Positions 33,934 through 42,228 of a DNA stretch of 64,000 nt are shown here, in pieces; positions within the stretch are counted from its first letter, which is position 1, and the number at the start of each line of letters is the position of its first letter. A program made the translations under genes and the position numbers. This stretch comes from CATOSK01 sp963665735 (GTDB lineage Bacteria; Chloroflexota; Dehalococcoidia; Lucifugimonadales; UBA3495), in NCBI GenBank assembly GCA_963665735.1, contig OY762444.1, positions 1,922,001 through 1,986,000 on the forward strand, read 5' to 3'. The notes under the pieces were generated by a model that did no database searches, had not been told where the DNA came from, and saw only the letters and a list, made by a program, of their open reading frames with translations.

Positions 33934-34715
33934 CTAGCGCGTGTTGACACTAAGTTGTCGGAAGAAGGCTTCATGGACGCAGGCCAAGGTCACGTACCCC
34001 AGATACATCCAGTCCAGCTTGTCGTACCGAGTGAAGACCCGCCGGCAGCCCTTCAACCGCCGGATTAACCGCTCCACTATGTTCCGCTGGGCGTACAGCT
34101 CCCGACGGTACTCCCACCGGACTTTCCGATGACGCCGGGGCGGCGCCGTCGGAATGTAGCCCAACTCCTCAGCCAGCTTCCGGGTAGCGTTCCCCTCATA
34201 GGCCCGGTCCATGACCAAGTCCCACGGTTCCGAAAGAGTTCCCACCCGCGTCAGCAGTTTCCGTCCTTCCACCCCGTCATGGGCCTGCCCCGGAGAAAGG
34301 GAGAAGGCCAGGGCAGTCCGCTCATGGGCGGCCATCAGGTGAACCTTGGTATTCCAGCCGCCGTGGGACTTGCCAATGGCTTGCGGCCCATGTTTTTTAA
34401 GGCACCCGCGCCATCGGGATGCGCCTTCACGCTGGTGGAGTCCAACGCCACTATCCCGGTTTCCGCCCAGGTCTCCCCCACTTCTTACAGGTGCTGGAAA
34501 ACCTGTTGCAGCATCCCCCGCCGGTTCCACCGATGCCAGCGTTGGTAGATGGTATTCCATTTATCCTCGCCTTCCGGCAAGCCCCGCCATTTGCAGCCGT
34601 TCTCCGTCAGGTAGAGAACGGTATTCAGAACTTCCAGGTTGCTGAAGCGCACGTTGCCCCGATGTTTGGGAAAGAGATGCGCTATTCGCTGGTATTGCGC
34701 CTCGGTAATTTCCAT
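33934..34715 (-). pseudogene. IS5-family transposase, frameshift design plus a nonsense codon
   Basis: Reading starts at ATG 34715 (MEITEAQYQRIAHLFPKHRG, the N-terminal HTH) to a TAA at 34487-34485. The same frame continues as EVGETWAETGIVALDSTSVK (first catalytic Asp), then at 34398-34392 meets A-AAA-AAC, a textbook -1 slippery heptamer in the correct phase; the -1 frame continues HGPQAIGKSHGGWNTKVH, MDRAYEGN (second Asp) and RNIVERLIRRLK (Glu) to the end. The frameshift is probably programmed; the TAA is a genuine disabling mutation. The final TAG stop (33936-33934) is formed by the target-site duplication, not by the element. Confidence 0.85.
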
Positions 34716-34822
34716 GCCGCCGCCTCACTGCCCGGCTCTCTTGTCCCGCTACCTTACTACCCCCGAATCCCTCTTGCCTGGCCCATCTTTACCCGATTCC
34801 ACCCCTTTTGTGTCAACGCGCC
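33937..34822 (-). mobile_element. IS5-family insertion sequence, 886 bp
   Basis: Ends are imperfect inverted repeats: left AGCGCGTGTTGACACTAAG (33936-33954) against the complement of the right end near 34804-34822, AGGGCGCGTTGACACAAAAG. A 3-bp direct repeat CTA flanks the element (33934-33936, 34823-34825), consistent with CTA or TA target duplication in the IS427-like group. Removing the element and one CTA restores GAAGAATCTAGAATT, the core of the MITE-like repeat, so the insertion site is a dispersed repeat. Confidence 0.85.
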
Positions 34823-35127
34823 CTAGAATTATTGCCTTAGCCAACATCGCCTTACCCGTAGAATTTTAGACCCTTCGCTACGCTCAGGGTTACATATAAG
34901 GGTTCAGGGCGACAGGTAGGGGTTTAGGGCGACAAGCGGGATTCAGGGTGACAACAGCCTTTGCTGCCTCCCATTGGCCCCGAACATATAAGGGTGATAG
35001 GTAGGCGACGGGGCGAGGACGAAAAGGCCCAGATTCCATTGGGCAACGATGGTTGGGAATCCAGTAGGGGCGGGTTTGAAACCCGCCCCTACGTTCTGGC
35101 CGGAGAGGGGTTGCAGGAAAAGGGCCG
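34823..35127. repeat. Intergenic block: right half of the interrupted MITE-like element, half arms, palindrome
   Basis: No gene is seen. 34823-34894 completes the MITE-like element whose left half is at 33909-33936. Half arms of CAGGGCGACA type follow to about 34955. A perfect GTAGGGGCGGGTTT-family palindrome is at 35064-35092. Confidence 0.85.
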
Positions 35128-36609
35128 CTACCCGCCGGCTGCTCCGAATCGGGCCTGGATTTCCTGGACGGCTACCTGGACCTGGCGGCGGACTTGGGCG
35201 GCGTCGGCCCGCTCGCGTTCCAGGCCGCGGTAGGCGTTGGCGTCAAACGGCTGCCAGGAACGGCCCAGGGCGCGCATAGCTTCTTCTTCCCGCTGGGCCG
35301 CTTGCAACAGGGAGTCGCTGAGGGGTTGCAGGAAAGCCGCGTGGGGCAGGGCGTCAACCCGGGCGGAGAGGCCGCTCAACCGGGACGCAAAGCCGGAAAT
35401 TTCCGAGACTACGGCAGCCTGGTCACAACCGCCGTTGGTACGACGCCATTGGTCATAGTCATCGTGGAAGTCGTCCCAGGACTTGGTTAGTTCCTGGAAT
35501 CTGGTCTGGAAGTCGAGAGCGTCGGCCCGGGCCTGCGGGGAGGTGGTTTCCACGCTGGCGGGGTCGTCCAGCCACCTTTCCACCTGCTGCCGGGCTTGGG
35601 CCAGCACGTCCTTGGAATTGTTGACCGGGCCGTCGGCTACGTCAAAGTCCACGTCCGGGGCGGGGGATTCCGATTGGGCCGGTTCATCACCGACCGGCGG
35701 GCCGTTGCCGGAGGGCGATTCGGTATCGGCGCCCTCGCCGTTGGGCGGGAACGGGGGCAGGTCGTCGCCCGGTTCGGACAACCCGGCGGAAAACTGCTCG
35801 TGAAGGTCGGTAAAGCCGGCTTTCTCTTCCGCAACGGCTTTATCCAGGGAGCGAATCACGCTCTTGTTGAAGGAGGCCGAGGGCAAATCGTCAATCAGGT
35901 TTTGGACGCCGCCCAAGTCTTCCAGGATGGTTTCCAGTTTGGCCGCAATTTCCGCCGGGGACAGGGAATCTTCCTCTTCCCGCAACTCGGCGTAGGCGGC
36001 GTGAATCTCGTCCCACTGTTCGGCAATGTCTTGCAAACCGTCATCGAAGTCGGACAGCAACTCTTCCGTTTCGCTGGAGTCGGGTTCCAGGATGTCGGCG
36101 ATGCCGTCGGCGGCGTAGTTTCGGGCGGTCAGGGAAAGGTTGCGGACTCCTTCCACGTCCTCGAACAAGGCGTCGTCCCCGGGCGTCCACTTGTCGCGGA
36201 GTCGGCGCAAACTTTCCTGCTCAGACTGGGCGGCGTCAATAAGTTCGTCGGCCAAGTCCCTGGTCTGGGAGGAACGGGGGAGATTGGCAGCCTGGCGGGT
36301 GATGGCGGCGAAGTCGGAATGAAACTCCCGCAAAGCGGCATCGGCGGCGGCAGGGGCGCAGGAAGTCAGGCCGGACTGCCATTGGTCAAAGTCGGCGTGA
36401 ATCCGGTTCCAAGCCTGTTCGAGTTGCTGGTGGGCCACCGCGAAATCGGCGGCGGACTGACGGGCCTGCGGGGATATGGGCGTGGGCGCCGGCGACTCCC
36501 GGGCGGGAAGTTCCGCGGCGGACGGGGCCGCGGCGGAGGAGCAGGCCAGCGCCAGAAACAGCAGGGTTCCGGCGGTCAACGCCAACAAAAGGTTAATTTT
36601 GCGAATCAT
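35128..36609 (-). CDS. Lipoprotein with three related helical repeats
   Basis: 493 residues. Lipoprotein signal with lipobox LALAC (Cys23), then a Pro-rich linker. Three related helical units: 52-170 (QAWNRIHADFDQW), 180-272 (EQWDEIHAAYAEL) and 365-485 (KSWDDFHDDYDQW), with shared downstream patterns (L..LPxxxxxxxLxDxLxxAxxxE). Units 2 and 3 are separated by an acidic Pro/Ser/Gly linker (275-325). No known family recognised. It overlaps the DUF4350-like gene by ATGA and is last in a three-gene operon with an S49 peptidase. Probably an extracytoplasmic scaffold anchored to the membrane. Confidence 0.82.
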   Translation of the reverse strand: MIRKINLLLALTAGTLLFLALACSSAAAPSAAELPARESPAPTPISPQARQSAADFAVAHQQLEQAWNRIHADFDQWQSGLTSCAPAAADAALREFHSDFAAITRQAANLPRSSQTRDLADELIDAAQSEQESLRRLRDKWTPGDDALFEDVEGVRNLSLTARNYAADGIADILEPDSSETEELLSDFDDGLQDIAEQWDEIHAAYAELREEEDSLSPAEIAAKLETILEDLGGVQNLIDDLPSASFNKSVIRSLDKAVAEEKAGFTDLHEQFSAGLSEPGDDLPPFPPNGEGADTESPSGNGPPVGDEPAQSESPAPDVDFDVADGPVNNSKDVLAQARQQVERWLDDPASVETTSPQARADALDFQTRFQELTKSWDDFHDDYDQWRRTNGGCDQAAVVSEISGFASRLSGLSARVDALPHAAFLQPLSDSLLQAAQREEEAMRALGRSWQPFDANAYRGLERERADAAQVRRQVQVAVQEIQARFGAAGG

Positions 36610-37919
36610 TCCTTATAAACCCCTACGTTTTCGTTGACCAAGCCATCCCGGAACTTGTCCTGGATAAGGTATTCGACAATGGTGGAAAGGGTCTCTTCCG
36701 TCTGGGCCAGCGCCACCAGGACGCTGCGGTCGCCGCTGCGGTGCAGAGTGATGACGCCGGAGTCGTCGGTGGAGATTTCCGGGGCGGAAGGGACGCTCAA
36801 AGCGTCGTTGACCACGATGCCGTTGGCTTGCAGGTAGGAAGATACCCGTCCGGCGTTGTCGTAAAAGCCGAGGAAAATGGTGTCAACCGCCGGGTCTTCG
36901 CGCTGGGCCAGCCGGGAAGGGACTTGCATATCCGCCAGCGCGCTTTTCAGTGCGGTGCCAGTGTCAATGAGAGACGGTTCACCCAGCAGGATTTCCACGT
37001 CCTGCTTGAAGAAGTAGGGGAAATCGGCCAGGGTGAATTGACGTTGGCCGCCGGTAAGAAAGTCGGCCAGGTTGGAAACCAGTTGGTCGTTGTCCACGAA
37101 AGAATTATGGGGCGGCACCAGAACGGTCAGGTCGGAAAGAGCCACCACGTTGCGGTTTTCGCCGGTGGCGATGGGGGCCACGTCGGACAGGTCGGCCAGC
37201 AGGGAGGACTGAGTAGCCGCGCCGGGCGACGCCAGCGGGCTGCCGGCGGTCTTGATGGAGCCGGCGGTGTAGAGAATGACGGCGTTGAGGCCGACAGTCA
37301 GGGGGTCGGGCTGAAATTCCCGCACTACGATGTGCTGGAAGTTGATGTCGTAGTCATCCTGGCTGTAAAGGTAGTCGGGCTGAAATTCCAGGCCCAGGGG
37401 AGCGGCGATGCTGTTGACCTGATGGGAACGGGTGGGGTCGGCGACTAACAGGACGCGCCCGCCCTGCTCGACAAACTCTTGCACGGCGGCGATTTCTGAG
37501 GCGGAGTAGGTGTCGCGGGGGCCGATGATAATAAGCCCATCGGCGCGGGACAATCCCTCCCCCAGCGGGGAACCGGCGGCGGAGGCGGGTCTGAAATCGC
37601 CCAGAAATTCAACGGCGTGGCCGCGATTGGTGATGCGGGAAAGCAGGGCGGTAAGCTCTACTTCGCGGAACCCGTTGCGGTGGGCGGCATCAACGGCGAC
37701 GATTCCCCGGCGGGGGTTGGCCGGGGGTTGGTCAACGAAACCGCTGGGGCCGTCGGCGGCCCGGGTGACGGTCAGGGCCTCAAAAGGGAAGTTGGGCGGC
37801 GGCGGGGCCGTGTAGCCCGCGCCGGGCTTGAAATAGAAGAAGGCGCCAACGAATACGGCCACCGCCAGTATCAGGGGAAAGACCAGGTACGTTAAGACGT
37901 TACGGAGTTTGGCCGGCAT
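36606..37919 (-). CDS. DUF4350-like membrane-anchored protein
   Basis: 437 residues. One N-terminal membrane segment (TYLVFPLILAVAVFVGAFFY, 10-29), then an extracytoplasmic domain starting with Pro-rich YTAPPPPNFP. RGIVAVDAAHRNGFREVELT, ADGLIIIGPRDTYSASEI, EFVEQGGRVLLVADPTR match the DUF4350/GldG-like (ThuA-related) fold, in which a glutamine-amidotransferase-like core has lost catalysis. A second similar domain may follow (about 290-437). Overlaps the peptidase gene by 20 bases and the lipoprotein gene by 4. Confidence 0.8.
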   Translation of the reverse strand: MPAKLRNVLTYLVFPLILAVAVFVGAFFYFKPGAGYTAPPPPNFPFEALTVTRAADGPSGFVDQPPANPRRGIVAVDAAHRNGFREVELTALLSRITNRGHAVEFLGDFRPASAAGSPLGEGLSRADGLIIIGPRDTYSASEIAAVQEFVEQGGRVLLVADPTRSHQVNSIAAPLGLEFQPDYLYSQDDYDINFQHIVVREFQPDPLTVGLNAVILYTAGSIKTAGSPLASPGAATQSSLLADLSDVAPIATGENRNVVALSDLTVLVPPHNSFVDNDQLVSNLADFLTGGQRQFTLADFPYFFKQDVEILLGEPSLIDTGTALKSALADMQVPSRLAQREDPAVDTIFLGFYDNAGRVSSYLQANGIVVNDALSVPSAPEISTDDSGVITLHRSGDRSVLVALAQTEETLSTIVEYLIQDKFRDGLVNENVGVYKE

Positions 37920-38958
37920 AGCCAGTGTACATATAGTAGATTTGCGGACGGTGGGTTTCCAGGGGGAAGCCCGGCAGCGGGTCTTGCTCCGGGTCGGTAA
38001 GGGCGCCGTTAATCATAAGCTCGCGCAGGCGGGCCAGGTTGAATTGCCGCTGTTCCTCGGTCTGGCCCAGGGCGGCGGCGTTGAGCAGGTCGTCGGGGTT
38101 GGCCGTCGGGGACATTCCCAAGAGGGCGGGAAGGATAAGGTCGGGCTGCTCCCCGTCGGATTCAGCGAAGATTCTCCTAATCTTCTGGACGAAAAGGCGG
38201 TCAACCTCGGTGTTAACGTCCACCAGTTCATAGTCGGTTATGCCGGCCATTTCGGCGGCCTTGGCGATGCCGTCGGTGGGGCCGCCTATTTCGTCAGCCA
38301 GGCCCAGCCGCACCGCCTGGATGCCGGAATAGAGTTGACCCTGCACCAGTTCCGCCTCGGTAAGGCGGAGCCTGTCGCCGCGCTCGGTGATTACCATTTG
38401 GGCGAAAGACTGTTTCAGCAGGTCCAGCAGGCCAATCCAGTCCCGGCGGTTGCTGCCGAAGAGCTTGTCCGGGCCGGTGTAGATGATGTATTCCGGCGGA
38501 GTAGTCGGCACCAGGGGCGGCGCGCCGGCGACCACGCCGACGTTGCCCACCAGGGACGAGGTTTGGGCGTAGGTGTGGCTGGTGCCCATCGCCATCATGT
38601 AGCCGCCGCTGGCTACCAGGCTGCCCATAACCATGACCACGGGCTTCTCTGCGCGGACGCGGGAAGTCTCAATATACAACTGTTCGCTGGACGCCGCCCC
38701 GCCGCCGGGAGTGCTGAGGGTGATGACCACGCCCTTGATGCGGTCGTTGGTGCGGGCGTAGTCCAGGTAGGCGGTGATAAAGTAGGTGGACTGGCTGTTG
38801 ATGACGGTGAAGGGGATGGAAATGACGCCAATCTGGGGCTTGCCGGGATAGACGTTGAAAAACACCAGGACGCCGGCGGCGATGCCGATGACGGTCAAAA
38901 CCGGCAGCGTCAGCCAGGGGCTGGTCAGCAGTCTGCCGATGGGAGCCAGTATTCGCAT
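37900..38958 (-). CDS. S49-family (SppA-like) membrane peptidase
   Basis: 352 residues. N-terminal membrane segment (LTLPVLTVIGIAAGVLVFF, 17-35). IKGVVITLSTPGGGAASSEQ and VVMVMGSLVASGGYMMA (nucleophile Ser in the ASGGY motif) are those of signal-peptide peptidase A; GNVGVVAG and the region around GSNRRDW likely carry the Lys partner. One copy of the domain, so an oligomer is expected. It heads an operon with the DUF4350-like and lipoprotein genes, behind a near-consensus promoter. Confidence 0.88.
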   Translation of the reverse strand: MRILAPIGRLLTSPWLTLPVLTVIGIAAGVLVFFNVYPGKPQIGVISIPFTVINSQSTYFITAYLDYARTNDRIKGVVITLSTPGGGAASSEQLYIETSRVRAEKPVVMVMGSLVASGGYMMAMGTSHTYAQTSSLVGNVGVVAGAPPLVPTTPPEYIIYTGPDKLFGSNRRDWIGLLDLLKQSFAQMVITERGDRLRLTEAELVQGQLYSGIQAVRLGLADEIGGPTDGIAKAAEMAGITDYELVDVNTEVDRLFVQKIRRIFAESDGEQPDLILPALLGMSPTANPDDLLNAAALGQTEEQRQFNLARLRELMINGALTDPEQDPLPGFPLETHRPQIYYMYTGYAGQTP

Positions 38959-39008
38959 CGCGCTCCTGGGAGAGGGCTGGAAAAGGCCGGGGGTAAGAAT
39001 GTTGCCGA

Positions 39009-39037
39009 ATAATACTGGCCGGCTTGGGTAGTGTCAA
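39009..39037 (-). promoter_or_regulatory. Near-consensus promoter of the peptidase-lipoprotein operon
   Basis: Minus strand: TTGACA (39032-39037), 17-bp spacer, TATTAT (39009-39014). Leader about 45 nt. Confidence 0.8.
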
Positions 39038-39433
39038 CCATCCTTACGACAGCAGCGGGGCGGTTGGATTTGCCGCGATTACGTCTATCCCGGGGTAGGG
39101 GCGCACGGCCGTGCGCCCCTACCTGGTAAGGACATAAGCGGTTAGTCTTGGGGTTGTAATCCTGCGGGGGTTTTACTCAGGGCAATCGCATTTTGACTTC
39201 TGTGCCTAACCCTGAACTTCATCATGTCGCCCCGAACTCGCCCCATAATCGCCCCGAACGCACTCCCCCGTCACCCTGAACGAAGTGAAGGGTCCAAAAT
39301 CCTCCGCCAAAAGCACCTCCGGGAGCCGAAGGATGGTTGACGGCAAGAATTTTGGATTCTTCGCTGTGCTCAGAATGACATGGGGGGCGCTCAGAATGAC
39401 ATCCCAAGGGGCAAGTGGGGAAGGATTTTTGCC
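39038..39433. repeat. Intergenic block of dispersed repeats
   Basis: No gene is seen apart from the small frame that follows. A 28-bp palindrome at 39095-39122 and a MITE-like element at 39270-39381, preceded by half arms (CCCTGAACTTCATCATGTCG type) from about 39208. Confidence 0.8.
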
Positions 39434-39529
39434 CTAAACAATCGGCCCCAACACCCGGCAGCCGATGATATAGACCAGCACCAGCGCCGCCGCCAGCATC
39501 GCTACTATCAGGCAGGAAAAGCGTTTCAT
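39434..39529 (-). CDS. Possible small membrane protein downstream of comB
   Basis: 31 codons from ATG 39529: MKRFSCLIVAMLAAALVLVY then IIGCRVLGPIV, a Lys-Arg start and one uninterrupted hydrophobic helix. It lies 25 bases after comB on the same strand. No ribosome-binding site is evident, so translation is uncertain. Confidence 0.35.
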   Translation of the reverse strand: MKRFSCLIVAMLAAALVLVYIIGCRVLGPIV

Positions 39530-39554
39530 GGGATATAGACCAATGCCCGCCGGG

Positions 39555-40244
39555 TCAGACCGGACGGCGTCGGGCCACCGGCAGCCCGTTTTCCCGGGTG
39601 ACCTTCATGGCGAAGGGGTACTTGCTGACCTCCAGGGCCAACTCCAAGTCCTGCGGGGGACACTCGGGCCGCGCCGGGTTGTAGAACCTCTCCGCGTCGC
39701 CACACGACCGGATTAGCGAACACACCGCCGCCGTGTCTGGTTGCCGCCCCTCCAGCAGGTTCCGCAGGTACAGGGCGCATTGCTCGTCCTCGTCGGACCG
39801 CGCCCGTCCGTGGGATCCCATAGCAATGATGGACACCACTGCCGGATCGTCTTCCAACACCGCCTTGACCGTCGCCTCGGCCACCGCCAGCGACCCCAGG
39901 TAAATCACCTCCGCCTGGGACGCCGCCGCCACGCCTACCGTGCCGGCCCGGGTGGACTGGACGATGGCCTGGCCGGTGAAGTCCACCTGGGAAACTTCAT
40001 AGGGCGAGTTTCCGTAGTCAAACCCTTCCGGGCATTTCCCGTCCACCTCTCCCATCAGCGCGTCCACGCCGCCCTGGCGCTGCAACTCCAGGGCTTCCTC
40101 CACCTCGGCCACCAGGGTTATCTGCGCCGCCCCGTGGTCGAAGGCGATGGCCGCGGTGGTGAAGGCCCGGAAAACGTCAATGACTATGACCGTACCTTCC
40201 GCTTCCCGCGCATCCCGCACCAGACTCCCTACTCGTATTTCCAT
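39555..40244 (-). CDS. comB: 2-phosphosulfolactate phosphatase-like protein
   Basis: 229 residues, the family length. VIVIDVFRAFTTAAIAFDHG, MGEVDGKCPEGFDYGNSP, STRAGTVGV and ARSDEDEQCALYL are the conserved ComB blocks. The enzyme releases phosphate from 2-phosphosulfolactate in coenzyme M synthesis in archaea; many bacteria carry it without the rest of that pathway. No comA or comC is here. It lies about 190 bases after the HAD gene, with hairpin repeats between. Confidence 0.88.
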   Translation of the reverse strand: MEIRVGSLVRDAREAEGTVIVIDVFRAFTTAAIAFDHGAAQITLVAEVEEALELQRQGGVDALMGEVDGKCPEGFDYGNSPYEVSQVDFTGQAIVQSTRAGTVGVAAASQAEVIYLGSLAVAEATVKAVLEDDPAVVSIIAMGSHGRARSDEDEQCALYLRNLLEGRQPDTAAVCSLIRSCGDAERFYNPARPECPPQDLELALEVSKYPFAMKVTRENGLPVARRRPV

Positions 40245-40436
40245 TTCAAGTCTCCTTTTGATTCAGGTGGTGAGCAGCATTGCCCGTTCACACCACCGTC
40301 ATTCCCACTTTCGCGGGAATCCACAAGTCCCAATAACCTGCAACGCCGCAATTTGATAAGAAGTCTGGATTCCGGCCTACGCCGGAATGACGGCATTTCC
40401 TTAGCGGGCCTTTTCAACCATTGTGGTGACAGCCCC
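40245..40436. repeat. Hairpin repeats between comB and the HAD gene
   Basis: Two copies of the GTCATTCC..GGAATCC hairpin type, about 40298-40322 and, inverted, 40365-40391. Confidence 0.8.
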
Positions 40437-41312
40437 TCAATGCCCCGGGGCCGACTTTATCCGCCGCTCCCGCTTTATCAGGATGGAGTCGGCAATGCCG
40501 GTCACGATTCTGGACATCATCTTGAAAAGGTCGGTGCCTTCCCGGTAGTCGGCGGTATAGGGGCCGAAGGTCAGCCGCTTGCCTTCCGCCAGTTCATACG
40601 GTTTCCGCAGTTCCAAGTCCGTCGGCGCCATCACCCCGATAGCCTCGCCGCCCAGGTGCGTAATCATGGAAAAGCAGGGGATGTCGCTGGGGCCGTCGCC
40701 GACGTAAACCATGTTCTCGAAGGGTATCCGCCGGTCCTGGGGTTCCATCGCGTCGTTCACCCGGTAGGGATTGTGACGCAGTTCTTCGCCCGATATGCCC
40801 TTGTTGACGGCGTAAACGAACTTGGTCTTTTCGGTAAACGTCACCGCCCGTTTCACCGCCAAGGCCCGCCCGTCATCGTCGTAATCGTAGGCGCAGGCGA
40901 AGATTTCCGTAGCCTTTTCCTGGAGCGGGGTGGCCCGCAGCAACTCTTCAATGCCGGAGCTTATGATGTACCACTCCACCGCAACGCCGGCCTCCCGGTA
41001 CTCCGGGGTTTCCGCCAGACGTTTCCGGATGCGCGGGACGAAATCCAGCGCCCCCGGGAAAAACTCAACCCCGGCCCCGGACTGATGCAGCGCCGACTTG
41101 GTGAGACCCTCGGCGTCCTTATCGCCGGCGACTTCCAGCAGTTTATTCAGGTAGGCCAACGGCGGGTCCCAACCGTCGCGAACCATCGGGTCAACCCGCC
41201 GGTTCCAGAAATCAGCAAGGTCAATCCCCAAGTCCCCGACCAGCTTGTGCGTAGTGTCGGGGCAAAGGGTGCCGTCGCAGTCGCAAATTATGGCTATGGT
41301 TTCCTGGGACAT
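40437..41312 (-). CDS. HAD-superfamily phosphatase
   Basis: 291 residues. HAD motif I ICDCDGTLCPDT (DxDGT, nucleophile Asp near 11), motif II WYIISSG, motif III-like Lys (KRAVTFTEKTKF) and motif IV VYVGDGPSDIP. The long cap between motifs I and II (about 20-110) is helical, as in phosphoserine-phosphatase-like enzymes. Substrate unknown. Third in a minus-strand run NHL - methyltransferase - HAD, with comB further on. Confidence 0.85.
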   Translation of the reverse strand: MSQETIAIICDCDGTLCPDTTHKLVGDLGIDLADFWNRRVDPMVRDGWDPPLAYLNKLLEVAGDKDAEGLTKSALHQSGAGVEFFPGALDFVPRIRKRLAETPEYREAGVAVEWYIISSGIEELLRATPLQEKATEIFACAYDYDDDGRALAVKRAVTFTEKTKFVYAVNKGISGEELRHNPYRVNDAMEPQDRRIPFENMVYVGDGPSDIPCFSMITHLGGEAIGVMAPTDLELRKPYELAEGKRLTFGPYTADYREGTDLFKMMSRIVTGIADSILIKRERRIKSAPGH

Positions 41313-41419
41313 GGCCCGTTACCAACCTTGCTGCCGTTCCCGCGAATCCCGTCCGAAAGCAAGGCAGTCTTGGAGAATCCTGCCCCTTGGCGCGCTTGGA
41401 GAAGGCCCTGTAACCTCAT

Positions 41420-41458
41420 CAGTCCACCGAGTTAGTCCACCGAGTTAGTCCGCCGGGT
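41420..41458. repeat. 13-bp tandem repeat at the 3' end of the methyltransferase gene
   Basis: On the minus strand the unit CTCGGTGGACTAA occurs after GCGGACTAA, then again as CTCGGTGGACTGA. The first TAA is the gene's stop; the duplicated stops fall in other frames. Confidence 0.75.
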
Positions 41459-42224
41459 TCCTGCGTGCGACCATGCGAGTGAACCCCAGATTTCTTCCAT
41501 CATCCAGGCGCAACATCTCGGCCTCCTCCTCATAACCCTGTCCACTTTCCCGTTCAGCCAAAACCAAGGCGGCGGTCAGCCAATGCTTCCAACCGTCGGG
41601 TATCATGTCAGCCAACTCCACTGATACCAAGCCGCTTCCGGCCCAGTGTCGCCGCCACCAGTCCGGGCTGTGCAGGCTGTTCATCTCAAAGTTCCAATAG
41701 GGCTCCAGGTGCGTAGGTATGGCCGCAGTCGGCCACTCTTGGGCCAGACCCGGAACTACAATGCCAATCTGACCTTCGGGCTTAACGAGTTGGGCAAAGT
41801 GACTGCCGAGATACAGGTCGTCGGTTCCGAAGTAGTGGTATGCGTCCATGCTCAAGACGGCATCGAAGAACTGCTCCGCGAAGGGCAGGGCGCGGGCTTC
41901 GGCGTGGATGGGGAATACCTGGTTCCCAAGTTCAAGCTGGTTGATTCGCCGCCAGTTTTCGCTTGGGGCAATCCACAAGTCCACCGCCCAAACCTGCAAG
42001 TCAAACTCCTTCGCCAGGAATATGGAACTGATGGCCTTGCCGCAGCCCATATCCAAAATACGCATCCCTGGCTTGAGGTCCATCACCTGGGTCAGGGACT
42101 CCGTCAACCAAAGGACATTAGGCCCCATAGCGTTTTCGATTACCCATTCCGGGTCGTACTTCGCCGACCGGGGGAACTCGGAACGCTTAAATACCGTCTC
42201 CAATTCTGCTTTGGCGCCGGCCAT
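41445..42224 (-). CDS. AdoMet-dependent class I methyltransferase
   Basis: 259 residues. Motif I ILDMGCGKAISSIFLAKEF (56-74), acidic loop VWAVDLWIAPSENW, motif II-like HAEARALPFAEQFFDAVLS, post-motif VKPEGQIGIVVPGL. The DLWIAP block and C-terminal region resemble the SAM-methyltransferases of the Cyc/UbiE-like group acting on small molecules. ATG 42224 lies 4 bases after the NHL gene, with AAGGGA upstream, so the two are almost certainly co-expressed. Substrate unknown. Confidence 0.87.
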   Translation of the reverse strand: MAGAKAELETVFKRSEFPRSAKYDPEWVIENAMGPNVLWLTESLTQVMDLKPGMRILDMGCGKAISSIFLAKEFDLQVWAVDLWIAPSENWRRINQLELGNQVFPIHAEARALPFAEQFFDAVLSMDAYHYFGTDDLYLGSHFAQLVKPEGQIGIVVPGLAQEWPTAAIPTHLEPYWNFEMNSLHSPDWWRRHWAGSGLVSVELADMIPDGWKHWLTAALVLAERESGQGYEEEAEMLRLDDGRNLGFTRMVARRNPAD

Positions 42225-42228
42225 TCCC

